Assembly: GCA_049840835.1 (NCBI GenBank)
Contig: JASGJG010000012.1
Span: 124,001-188,000 of the forward strand
Direction of reading: 5' to 3'
DNA: 64,000 nt
Source: JANLTX01 sp049840835
Lineage (GTDB): Bacteria; Armatimonadota; Armatimonadia; Armatimonadales; Armatimonadaceae
Shown here piece by piece: positions 1 through 8,849 of this stretch (positions are counted from its first letter, which is position 1; each line of letters opens with the position of its first letter). Below the pieces are notes generated by a model, which was not told where the DNA came from, did not search any database, and was given only the letters and a program-made list of their open reading frames with translations. Made by a program: the position numbers and the translations under genes.

Positions 1-656
1 TGCAGGGCCAGCGTGACTCTCTTGAAACTATTCAGAGATCATTACATGAAATTATCAATTCACTGCTAAAGACACAAGCGTCTCCAGAAAATCACGATCT
101 CTTTAAATCAGAATATGAAAAAATTAAAGAAGAACAACTCGAGCGTATTAAGATAAGGAACAGTGTCTTTTTGTTCCAGTGTGGCGCTATCGGCGCTATC
201 ATGACACATATCCTATCTAAGGACGGTACTGCGCTGGAGTATCTAGTGATTCCCTGGGCCAGCACGGTTTTTGCCTGGATTGCCTATCGTGAGGATTTAA
301 TCACTGAAGAAATCAAGAAGGTGCTGGAGCGGAAATACGGGAAGGTTTTAGCATGGGATTGTGAGGAAACGGCAGTCATGCTAAGCAACATTCGGGACTA
401 TCGCAAGTCGAAAAACAAGCAGCTTGAGTTCCTTCTGTTTTTCTTTCCTTCCGCAATAGCAATTTTGGCTGCCTATTTCCAATATTGGAACAGAGTTCTT
501 GTTTTTCATCCTCCCTGGATTAAGTTGTCGATCTATACGATTGCCTTCGTGGTAAACACTCTGAATGCCACCTCTCTTTTTTTAATTGCAGGGTATTTCA
601 ATCGCAAGAAGAGATTTGAGAACGAAACTCTTCCAGAAAAAGGAACTAAAGGTTAG
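1..656 (+). CDS. 4-TM membrane protein with N-terminal coiled coil, 5' end outside window
   Basis: The frame is open from base 3 with no stop, so the gene starts upstream of the window and at least 217 residues are visible. The first 55 or so residues are highly charged (EYEKIKEEQLERIKIR) and probably form a coiled coil. Four hydrophobic stretches follow in two hairpins: around residues 56-70, 77-92, 144-160 and 178-198, separated by a soluble loop containing ERKYGKVLAWDCEE. The tail is short and basic. The layout resembles the SLATT or other 2x2-TM membrane partners that accompany bacterial immune NTPases, but I recognise no named family. It ends 5 bases before the nucleosidase-NTPase gene, so the two are probably cotranscribed, and a role as membrane effector or anchor is an inference. 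Confidence 0.7.
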   Translation, partial: QGQRDSLETIQRSLHEIINSLLKTQASPENHDLFKSEYEKIKEEQLERIKIRNSVFLFQCGAIGAIMTHILSKDGTALEYLVIPWASTVFAWIAYREDLITEEIKKVLERKYGKVLAWDCEETAVMLSNIRDYRKSKNKQLEFLLFFFPSAIAILAAYFQYWNRVLVFHPPWIKLSIYTIAFVVNTLNATSLFLIAGYFNRKKRFENETLPEKGTKG

Positions 657-661
657 AGGTA

Positions 662-3600
662 ATGGATTTTTACGAGAAATTGAAGCAGTATGCGCCAGCA
701 CTGCGCATTATTATTTGTACATCTGTGACAGTGGAACATAATGCAGTTGCCGAGCGCCTGGGACCGCTATCTGGTGAAAAGGAGTTAATCTATTCCGCCA
801 ACAATTATTTTACGATCGGGGAGTTTGCAGGGCTGCCGGTGGTTCATATCCAGGCGGGGCATACGGGCTATACCGTTATGGAGCTGCTGGCCGATTTACG
901 GGGCAGAATCGATATGCTCTGCGGCAAGTCCTGGTTTCTGGTACTGGTTCCAGGCATACTAGCGGGCCTGGACAGAGCTGATGACGACGACACCCGGGTT
1001 AAGCGCAGCTCGCTGCAGGCATACACCAGTATACTGACCGCGCAGGGAGTCACGCTCCCTTCGGACGAAACCGTTCGCCTGCCGAGCTGCCTGACCTTAT
1101 CTGCTGGCGATAAAGAACAGAATATCTGCGATATTGTTGTCGCCGAGAAGATTCTGCCCCTCACACTCCGACACGAAGAGAAAGCAAAGATTATCAGTGA
1201 TGCTCTCTATGATGTTGGCTTGATCAATAATACATTGAAGCTTTCCGCCGGAGAGTGGCGCAAAAAGCCTGGAAACGAGGGTTGTAAGGTTCATTTTGGT
1301 GCCGTGGCGGGTGGCTATGGGCTGATTAAAAATCTTAAGACCCGCGAGTTCATCGTCAAGATTAAGCAGTATGTTCAGGGGCAGCGACAGCCTCTTATCG
1401 CGGTGGAAATGGAGTCAGATGCCTACGCCATCCTGGTGAGAAACCTCGCGCGGCAAACGGATCGCGGTGACATCATTCTCCTATTCGCGAAAGCGATATC
1501 TGATTGGGGAGTCGCTAAAGCGGATGACTATCAAAAGAAAGCCGTGGTGAACTCCGTTTCTTTTATTGAGCATTGTCTGAACCAAGATATCGCAAAAAAT
1601 AATGCTGTAGGTCTCAGCCGTGATGAGATTCGGAAGGCCTTTAAGAAGGTCAGTAACGACAGGCAACGCATATTTAGTAATACGAATTTGCAGGATTGGG
1701 GGACCCCGGATGATTCGGTCAGCATCATGCGCGTGGGTAGTATGAACGACAACAACACAGTTGAGCACTGGGTTCATCGATTCCGCTCCCTGGAATCCGA
1801 TAAGCTTCGGATGCTGATTATCAATGGACCATCCGGGCGCGGCAAGACATTCTTCGCCCGCCAGATTGAATCCGCTCTGCACGCAGCAGACTTGGATGAC
1901 TGGCATCTACGATGGGACTGCGGTCAGGGACCATTTACGCAAAAGGCGATCTGCGGAGTCTTGCTGCGCTCCCTTGACTCCAGCCTTCAGACCGAGTTCA
2001 GGGAGAAGTTCCCCGAGGTAGAGCAAAAAGACTCACCCGACGAAGGCTTTGAAGATGGAAGCGCCCTTGTGCATTGGCTTTACGAGAAGCTGTTTAAGAG
2101 CGGAAATGAAAATCGGTATCTGTATCTAGATGACCTGGACCGCTATAAGTCCTATGTGTCTAAACTGGGCTCTACCCTATCTACTTTCCTGAGACTATTT
2201 CTAAACGAAGAGAGTACCCTGAGAGTTATCGCCACATCCCGCGATAGCCAGTTGGATCACCTCATCAAAGAGGCGGCGTCTCTCCTTCCGAATCTGGTAG
2301 GTGAGACAGGCAATGCCAGCCATAAAGACTATCTTCGACCTTTTACTCGCGAAGAGACCGAGCAGTATCTTGGAGCACGCCTGACACGGGCGAGCCGCGT
2401 ACGTTTTGAGGATATCCATGCGGATATCCATGTTTTTGGCGGCGAGCCTCTCACTCTCCGACTGTTTGCTGACGCCTGTTTACAACCAGATAGCAAGAAA
2501 AAAGAAGGTGAAAGCACGGATAGCGATGTAGATCTGGCGCTTAGAGCCGGGCGAGAGGCGTATGAGAAAGCTAAGACGGACTCGGAGGAAAAACGGGCGG
2601 AGGCGGCATCGCGGGCGGTTCGCGATGCCCTGTTTGCAACTCAGTTCACTCTGATGGCTACCGTAAGCCGACCGCTCAGTATGGCGCTCCGTAGCGTAGC
2701 ATTTCTCAACGACGAAAAGTTCAGTATCGCAGAGTTGCGCTATGAATCGTCCCGGCTTGACCTGATGATGGCCCGCACAAACAAGTTACTGGCTAAGTTG
2801 GATCCACAGCTCGAGCTTCCCGATGACTGGTATAGCCTACTGACCAGTAAAGGGTACCTACGTGAGGCAGAGGTGAAAGATGCGGCCCTCCGAATGGACT
2901 TTGATGATCGCGCACGGTACCTGATCTCTCCGAAGTCGCAGAGTGACCTGCAAATGTTCCAACTATGGCATGAGAAGGTGGCGGAGGTTTACGAAGAAGA
3001 GAGACTTACCTCATTCGCTTGCTGGCACCGAATGCAATCGGGGCGAAAGCTCGAGGCGCTCTGGAGCGTGATGGCCCACACATTCCATTGGGAAAGCGAA
3101 GAGCGCTGGCAGGAACTATTCCGACTCTATTTCCGGCTGAGAGAACTACTATGGAACGATCACGACTGGAAGTGGGCTTTTGTACAGGTAAAGTGCGCCG
3201 ACATTCTCTACACTGCGTTCGACAACGCCGACAAAACCAGGCAGCTAGAGCAAGCCGATAGCAAAACAAAGGATCAGAATGAGTGGGAACTGAACCTGGA
3301 TGGAAAGCTATATCTGGATAATCTGACAGGCAACTTTGACGTTCTGCTTGATCACTGCCCTCTCACGATCAAAGATATGGCGCTACGTGTTCTTCAAGAC
3401 GCATACCTGAGAGCCTCCCTTATGGTAGCTATTCATGCCTTTGAGAACTATCCCGCGATTGACGATGAATCCCTGAAGCCCGGTTCAAAGGGAGAGCGGC
3501 AGAACGCAGCCATTATCAAGATTGTCGATCAGACCATTGAGGCACTGCACAAGTTTAAAAAACATCCTGCGCGCGAAGCGATCCTCTACAACTTCCGGGG

Positions 3601-4723
3601 ATGCTTCCATAACGGCTGTGCGCAGTTTGATGAGGCAACGAAAGACTATCTTCATGCTACGAAAATCCTGCTGGATTACAAACACGTTATTGATCGCTAT
3701 CCAGGCAGCACACATACCGACCTACTCATCGGGTTTGAAGACGATCTGTTAGACGTAGCTAATAACTGGGCGCGCACTCGCCTGTTGCAGTACGGCCCGG
3801 AGCTAGCGCTAGATGGCCGGGGCAAGATGCCCCCGGCTCTGCCCGACAGCTTGAAAGAAGTCGCTGCTTTTGAGATTCAGATGGAGAGAGTTTGGGCAAC
3901 ACGACTGGCTCCTTCTTCGGCAGTAAACCGAATCACCTTCGCCTATGCACTGATCAATCTGATCTACTTGAAGCTTGCCAGAGCGGACTATGCCAGTGCA
4001 CGCGTCTGGATCAATCAGAGCTATCGTGACAATCAGCCGCCTATAATTACGCCCAAGATGCCAGGAGAGGAAGTCTGGCGCGTGCGAGATGAGGCGCGAC
4101 GTGTGTGCGATAAGTGGGTGGAAGGCTATTTTGATGTACTGGAAGAGGCACACCTCTTCTATGCGTCAAAGAAGACCCGGGAAAACGCAGACCGCTATAT
4201 AGCGGCACTGGAGAGCGGCTCGGAGCGATACACCTATGACAACTTTAGTTTTTCCCGAGATGAGATGATCGTTCGCTGCAATATTCCTCTTGTCGAAATC
4301 ATGATGGCTTCCCCAGAGAACCGGAAAGCATTCGTTTCGGACTTTCATGCCCAGGTCGAGCGTGTTCTGAAATTAGGAAGCGACAAGGAAGAGCTGCGCA
4401 CAATCATTGATGAACCCATCGTCGGTGACTTCCTCTGTTATCTCTATGCCGCCAGCGAGTCCCCCGATGGTAACCCAATAAACGGACGGGACCTCGCTGC
4501 CGAAAAACTACAGAAGTTCATCGAGGAAGTGCAGGGTGGTATGGAGCGCACTATGATACGATTCCCGGAATATGTGGGGGAAGGAAAGAAGTTTACGGAC
4601 GAACACTACATCCTACCGCTTCTACTCAGAGGTCCATTACAGATGGGCAATACGGCGCACTCACCCCACCCTCTAGCGCTCAGCGAAGATATCCAGCAGG
4701 CGATTGAATCTACAGGCTCATGA
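662..4723 (+). CDS. Nucleoside phosphorylase/MTAN-like domain fused to STAND P-loop NTPase
   Basis: 1353 residues. Residues 10-320 match the PNP/MTA-SAH nucleosidase superfamily: the N-terminal strand IICTSVTVEHNAVAERL, the VHFGAVAGG stretch, the VEMES motif near 248-252 with the expected catalytic Glu, and KAISDWG near 277-283 with the catalytic Asp. The active site therefore looks intact. A NACHT/STAND-type NTPase follows: Walker A GPSGRGKT near 389-396, Walker B YLYLDDLDR near 487-495, and a sensor-like IATSRDS near 522. The last 700 residues are alpha-helical and TPR-like, a probable ligand sensor. Known biology: PNP domains serve as effectors in NLR-like proteins of fungi and bacteria. 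Inference: this is the sensor-effector of a three-gene immune cassette, attacking a nucleoside or nucleotide when triggered. Its stop overlaps the next start (ATGA). Confidence 0.85.
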   Translation: MDFYEKLKQYAPALRIIICTSVTVEHNAVAERLGPLSGEKELIYSANNYFTIGEFAGLPVVHIQAGHTGYTVMELLADLRGRIDMLCGKSWFLVLVPGILAGLDRADDDDTRVKRSSLQAYTSILTAQGVTLPSDETVRLPSCLTLSAGDKEQNICDIVVAEKILPLTLRHEEKAKIISDALYDVGLINNTLKLSAGEWRKKPGNEGCKVHFGAVAGGYGLIKNLKTREFIVKIKQYVQGQRQPLIAVEMESDAYAILVRNLARQTDRGDIILLFAKAISDWGVAKADDYQKKAVVNSVSFIEHCLNQDIAKNNAVGLSRDEIRKAFKKVSNDRQRIFSNTNLQDWGTPDDSVSIMRVGSMNDNNTVEHWVHRFRSLESDKLRMLIINGPSGRGKTFFARQIESALHAADLDDWHLRWDCGQGPFTQKAICGVLLRSLDSSLQTEFREKFPEVEQKDSPDEGFEDGSALVHWLYEKLFKSGNENRYLYLDDLDRYKSYVSKLGSTLSTFLRLFLNEESTLRVIATSRDSQLDHLIKEAASLLPNLVGETGNASHKDYLRPFTREETEQYLGARLTRASRVRFEDIHADIHVFGGEPLTLRLFADACLQPDSKKKEGESTDSDVDLALRAGREAYEKAKTDSEEKRAEAASRAVRDALFATQFTLMATVSRPLSMALRSVAFLNDEKFSIAELRYESSRLDLMMARTNKLLAKLDPQLELPDDWYSLLTSKGYLREAEVKDAALRMDFDDRARYLISPKSQSDLQMFQLWHEKVAEVYEEERLTSFACWHRMQSGRKLEALWSVMAHTFHWESEERWQELFRLYFRLRELLWNDHDWKWAFVQVKCADILYTAFDNADKTRQLEQADSKTKDQNEWELNLDGKLYLDNLTGNFDVLLDHCPLTIKDMALRVLQDAYLRASLMVAIHAFENYPAIDDESLKPGSKGERQNAAIIKIVDQTIEALHKFKKHPAREAILYNFRGCFHNGCAQFDEATKDYLHATKILLDYKHVIDRYPGSTHTDLLIGFEDDLLDVANNWARTRLLQYGPELALDGRGKMPPALPDSLKEVAAFEIQMERVWATRLAPSSAVNRITFAYALINLIYLKLARADYASARVWINQSYRDNQPPIITPKMPGEEVWRVRDEARRVCDKWVEGYFDVLEEAHLFYASKKTRENADRYIAALESGSERYTYDNFSFSRDEMIVRCNIPLVEIMMASPENRKAFVSDFHAQVERVLKLGSDKEELRTIIDEPIVGDFLCYLYAASESPDGNPINGRDLAAEKLQKFIEEVQGGMERTMIRFPEYVGEGKKFTDEHYILPLLLRGPLQMGNTAHSPHPLALSEDIQQAIESTGS

Positions 4724-5361
4724 ATAGAGAAGATATCAGCATACAAGAGATCACTTCTCTTCATGACCCACTCTTCGTTGGTTTTTTGAACATCTACCAG
4801 AAAAGCTTTCCCCTTGACCAGCAAATGCTCGTCTCTTTCTTTATCAACATGCTCCGAGATAAAGAGAGCGGGAAAGCTGAGCAGTTCCGGTTGGACGTCC
4901 TTGCGACAGATAAGCAAGTGGTCGGGTTTGCCTTCTACGAAATCGAGCAGGATGCTCCGTCGGAAAGCCGCGGGGCGTATCTCTGGTATATTGCTACCGA
5001 TCCAGATGTGCGTGGACAGGGATTTGGCGGGGTTCTATATCAGCAAGTTGTTCACACCGTCTTTGAGCACTTTGGCTGCCGCTTGCTCTGTTTCGAGATA
5101 GAGATCGAAGAGGAGGCGTGCCAGCGATATGGCCAGAAAGCTGCTGCGTTCGCTGCCTGGCGTAGAGGCTGGTATAAGCAGCAAGGGGCTCGTGAGCTGC
5201 TGGGTACCTACCACCTGTCTGGTGTAGGTTGGCATCCAGCGATCCCCATGCAGGTTATGATTCATTCCAACGGAGGGATTAGCCCTGAAGAAGCATTGGC
5301 GATCGCCTTCAGACTTCAAGATGAATCTATAGATGAAGTGGGAGAGCTAAAACTTTGCTAA
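4720..5361 (+). CDS. GNAT family N-acetyltransferase
   Basis: 213 residues with a typical GNAT fold: the beta4 strand AYLWYIATDPDVRGQGFGG holds the acetyl-CoA pyrophosphate loop RGQGFGG (about residues 100-106), followed by the helix LYQQVVHTVFEHFG and a beta5 strand LLCFEIEIE. The start ATG overlaps the stop of the nucleosidase-NTPase gene by 4 bases, which indicates translational coupling. The substrate cannot be read from sequence. In this context it may modify a protein or small molecule of the cassette, or act as an antidote; both are inference. C-terminal residues after 165 (YHLSGVGWHPAIPMQ) are less conserved in the family and could set substrate choice. Confidence 0.85.
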   Translation: MNREDISIQEITSLHDPLFVGFLNIYQKSFPLDQQMLVSFFINMLRDKESGKAEQFRLDVLATDKQVVGFAFYEIEQDAPSESRGAYLWYIATDPDVRGQGFGGVLYQQVVHTVFEHFGCRLLCFEIEIEEEACQRYGQKAAAFAAWRRGWYKQQGARELLGTYHLSGVGWHPAIPMQVMIHSNGGISPEEALAIAFRLQDESIDEVGELKLC

Positions 5362-5696
5362 AGTCGTTTTAGAAGTTATCATAAAGCCATTTGAATCGAA
5401 TGAGGATGCGATCAGGCTAGAAAAAACCATTATTGTTTTCTGGGCGAGAGTAAACAGCATGCGGTCTTTATTCTGTACAGACAAAAGCAGGTGAACTTTA
5501 TGATGAAAGTCGATCAACCACTAGAGTAGGATTACAAGCATCTCTTGAAGACCTGAAAATATTAGTGATAAGTAACTCATTATCTTAAAATTTGTCCATA
5601 TATGAAATGCGCTATGTTTTCAAAACATATGATGGGTATAAATTGGATCCTGAAACTCGTAGAGATAGATGCACTTATCCTACAAAACTCAGATGA
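5353..5696 (+). pseudogene. Decayed unknown gene after the GNAT gene
   Basis: Three protein-like stretches follow one another in different plus-strand frames. The first encodes VIIKPFESNEDAIRLEK and FWARVNSMRSLF. The next, from about 5475, encodes GELYDESRSTTRVGLQ and DLKILVISNSLS before a stop. The third, from about 5600, encodes MRYVFKTYDGYKLDPET and ends at the TGA at 5694. None has a start codon with a plausible ribosome site. The amino-acid composition looks coding, so I read this as one gene broken by at least two frameshifts. I do not recognise the family. Confidence 0.4.
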
Positions 5697-6669
5697 TTTC
5701 CCGGAATACTGCTAACGCTTATAACTCAATATAGAGCACATAGATATTGCGCTTACAATACTATTTCCAATGTCCCCACTGCAAGTCGGTCAAATTCACA
5801 GAAACATTCTAGGACAAATGGGCTTCCCAAAACCAAACAGGTTTTGAGACCACTTCTATGCTTAATCGGTATAGATCTGGGTCTGATGATATTGCCGGTG
5901 CTCTTGTGTCCGCCTAGTCTGTAATGGAGTTTTACAACAACCTCGTCTATTTCCAGCTCGGCCAGATCTGGCTTAATGACCGCAACTCGTACCATTTCCT
6001 AAATTTCCTCTCTGTTATCACCAATACAGCATTGCTACTGCTAGCCAGATCGAAACCAAAATGCCTAGCCTCATGGCCTGACCACGATCACTCTCCTCAT
6101 GGTGCCGCTCACCATCACAATAATTGTGAACGGGATTTCCGTCTCCTCAAGTCGCGTGATACATTCCTAGAACTTAATAAACATTCTTTTGGCAATACCA
6201 TCTGGGCGTTGTTTTCAAGATACGTTCCGCCAAAGCGCGGAATCCCTGCCAAAACAATAACTCGCGACTTTCATCCGGCAGCGGAGTCAAGTTCGAAAGC
6301 CTGTCTGGTTTCTTTGAATGGTTGCCGCCGAAGATATCGAGTACCTTGTCCCAACCTGGGTTGAAAAAGAGAGCGCTGCTCTACAAGGATGAATACAACG
6401 TGAGTGACGTCGCCACCGGTTAATCCGCCTGGATATTAAGTCCTGTATCCTGGGTACGTGAAGTTTGTGAAGATCCTCTTGAAATATCCAGTGTTCTCCT
6501 GCGGGTATACTATCGCTCCTATAAGTTCCTCCCAAGAGTGCTATGAGAATACCATTTCGGTAGGGCATGCCATTGTTGAGTTCTCTGACAGCCCGAGGAA
6601 GCTGTGCACCTGACGTCCAGTCTCGGGATCCTGCCAGTTAAGGAAGGGCATCTATCTTCCTGTTGTTTA
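5697..6669. other. Eroded region without an intact gene
   Basis: AT-rich DNA with many stops. Two scraps look like former coding sequence. On the plus strand near 5754-5818 a frame reads QYYFQCPHCKSVKFTETF, with a CxxC pair like the zinc ribbon of some transposases, then hits a stop. On the minus strand near 6362-6180 a frame without a start reads GWDKVLDIFGGNHSKKPDR, then LPDESRELLFWQGFRALAER, before a stop. No terminal inverted repeats were seen. The open frames in this stretch have no credible starts or family resemblance. Confidence 0.35.
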
Positions 6670-8121
6670 TCATTGCTGGATAGTGTACGTCAGGTCATCG
6701 AAATAGATATGCTGACCATTACCATCGATCCAGGTAGTAACGATGCCAAATCGGTCGAATTTCGCTCCCGCGCTTTTGCTGCCCGGCTCCAGATCCAGAG
6801 AAACCTTCTGATTATCCAGAGTTACCATAATGCGGCCATGACCCTCTGCCGCATAAGTCAGGCTCCAGGTATGGGAAACCCCGTTCGGCAGCAAGCGGGG
6901 GCGGTCGTTTCCCGAGGCGTAGCCCTGTACATCGAAACCGACCCGATAGGCAGGATAGAAGAAAAAGCCTTCACTGCTTGGTCCTTCTATACAGGCTCCC
7001 AGGAAGTTTGAAGGAAAAAGAGACTTCTGTGAGTCGTTCACCCGCATACTTTCTTTTGAGGAAAAGAAACCGATCAGTGTCGCGCTGTCGCTCACACCTC
7101 TTCGCAGACTGACCTTTCCTCCGGCCTTCAGCGGCTTATCCAGTGTCAGGGTAGAGAGCCGGTCGGCATAGCTAGCCATAGCAGCCGGATAGCGACAGTC
7201 CCCACGATAGACCACACCACCCAGCTCTCCCTTGCTGCGCCCTCCTGCGTATTGCGTAGGACTGTAACCGAAATCGCCGTAAGGCCGTATCGCTCTGGTC
7301 ACAAAGGTTCGGTGGTTCCTTACTCCCTCCCATTTCGGATCCCTGTCAAACGCTTCCGTCTCTCCGTTAACGGTAACATCGTCCAGCCAGAGCTCACCAC
7401 CGTCGTCTGCGCTTTTAACAATGTTGAGCAGACCAAACCGATTGAAGGTCGCTCCATCGGCTTTATGACCGGGAGCAAGATCGCAGACTGCGGTCTCCTC
7501 ACCAATCGTTACCCGAACCGTCCCGCTCCCTCCATTGCCCTGGGGGTCGTACTTCAGTGACCAGCGATAGGTCTTGCCCTGAATGGAAAAGCCCTTCAGT
7601 TGCTTTGCGCCGGTTGCCGGATCGGTCACTGTGGCGAAGCCTCCCGGACTGTCCGCTCCCGCACGCCATTTGCCGGTGGCATACTCTACATAGGCGTAGA
7701 AGACATCACCGCGCCCCATAAGCCGAATAGCAATTGTATTCGGGGTTCGCCATTCGTTTACTGTGGCACTATGGAAGAAGCCGATGAGGGCATGGAACCT
7801 GGGGCTTGTGCGGGTCAGCGTTCCCGAAGCGGTGAGAGTATCCTGGAAGGTCCTGGGCGATATTTTCCGGGCGTAGTAGGCGGGAGAACCATCCGGAGTC
7901 AAGAAGCCACCTACGCTTTGCTTGGTGGCGCTGTAACCGAAATCCTGCCGAATCGTTCGTGCCTGGTCTGGCCGGATGCGATTGTTGTGCGCCTCCCACC
8001 CCGGCTCTCGATCGAAAGCTTCGAAACGCTCCGTTGTCTGAGGGGCATTCATAAACCCCATGAGGCTAAGACTAACCAGATAGAAAACCAAGAAGACTAT
8101 TTTGGTATTCCTTGTCTTCAC
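6670..8121 (-). CDS. Exported protein with two tandem LamG-like domains
   Basis: I start at the GTG that gives VKTRNTKIVFLVFYLV, because it opens a normal signal peptide ending near MGFMNA; the frame can be extended 26 codons further upstream. The mature protein has two homologous halves of about 220 residues. Each begins with EAFDR(E/D)P.WE, contains RAxRQDFGYS- or RPYGDFGYS-like and ALIGFF/TLIGFF motifs, then a Y(R)WSLxYxxxGxGxxxVT strand pair, an L(A/E)PGxKxxGAxF(N/D)RFG block, and ends in a LDD(V/L)T strand. This pattern suits a concanavalin/LamG-like jelly roll. No catalytic residues are recognisable. It is probably secreted or periplasmic and may bind carbohydrate (inference). There are no operon partners: flanking DNA is eroded on both sides. 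Confidence 0.6.
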   Translation of the reverse strand: MKTRNTKIVFLVFYLVSLSLMGFMNAPQTTERFEAFDREPGWEAHNNRIRPDQARTIRQDFGYSATKQSVGGFLTPDGSPAYYARKISPRTFQDTLTASGTLTRTSPRFHALIGFFHSATVNEWRTPNTIAIRLMGRGDVFYAYVEYATGKWRAGADSPGGFATVTDPATGAKQLKGFSIQGKTYRWSLKYDPQGNGGSGTVRVTIGEETAVCDLAPGHKADGATFNRFGLLNIVKSADDGGELWLDDVTVNGETEAFDRDPKWEGVRNHRTFVTRAIRPYGDFGYSPTQYAGGRSKGELGGVVYRGDCRYPAAMASYADRLSTLTLDKPLKAGGKVSLRRGVSDSATLIGFFSSKESMRVNDSQKSLFPSNFLGACIEGPSSEGFFFYPAYRVGFDVQGYASGNDRPRLLPNGVSHTWSLTYAAEGHGRIMVTLDNQKVSLDLEPGSKSAGAKFDRFGIVTTWIDGNGQHIYFDDLTYTIQQ

Positions 8122-8169
8122 GAACCTAAAGTGGAGATTTATCGAACGGCATATACTTAGTTCTACACG

Positions 8170-8536
8170 CCCGTCATTTTTCCTGGCTTCTCCTGGCACA
8201 ACCTCACCCCCTCGCGACCAGATTCCGCGTCTTAAAGGGGAGTTCCTCTGGCAACAAGCCCTCTATGCCCGCACCTCAGGAGAACGTTTGCTCAAGATCG
8301 CCGTGTTTGATGAGGCGGATGGGAAGTATCCCCGACACCGTTCGCTACCTGACGATCAAAGGGACCAGTTTCTTCCGTCTGGAAGTGAGCCTTCTCCAGC
8401 TCTAGATTACAGCACAGGGTAAACCATTCCGCTGTGGCGCGACCCCTATATAAAACACGATATCTCGCTGGTCACGTCAGCGATCCAGGTGACTGATGCG
8501 GACGATGGCATCCGCATTAAGCGGACAAGTAAATAG
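8170..8536 (+). pseudogene. Frameshifted remnant of unknown gene
   Basis: Three plus-strand pieces join into one protein if frameshifts are allowed: RDQIPRLKGEFLWQQALYAR and LKIAVFDEADGKYP near 8218-8335, DTVRYLTIKGTSFFRLEV near 8338-8391, and IPLWRDPYIKHDISLV to GIRIKRTSK ending at the TAG at 8534. No start codon with a ribosome site precedes them. The pieces look like strand-rich exported protein, but the family is not recognised. Confidence 0.35.
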
Positions 8537-8849
8537 CGAAGCGCTGGCAAAGCCATTCCTCCCGCCTTCTTTGATTTGCGCTCCCAGCTTTAAAGTAGTG
8601 AGCCATCTGTAGGATAATCCACCGTTCGGCTGGCCAGTGTGATAAAGGATGGTATGCGGCCACGGCTGACAATCGTGGTGGGCCTTAAAGCGAGCTAGAT
8701 GTACTTCCAAGGCGATGACTAGCGATAGCGGCCTGTACCCTTACCCCGCAAGCAACTCGATGATCTCCTGTACAATACGTCGAGATAACTGACTACCTGA
8801 CTTAGAGCAAGATAATGGGCCTGCCAAGGCGAGAGGGAAAGTTATAGAG

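Noticed and set aside
5924..6364. 146-codon plus-strand frame
   Set aside because: Composition is erratic, no ribosome site, no family; lies in eroded DNA.
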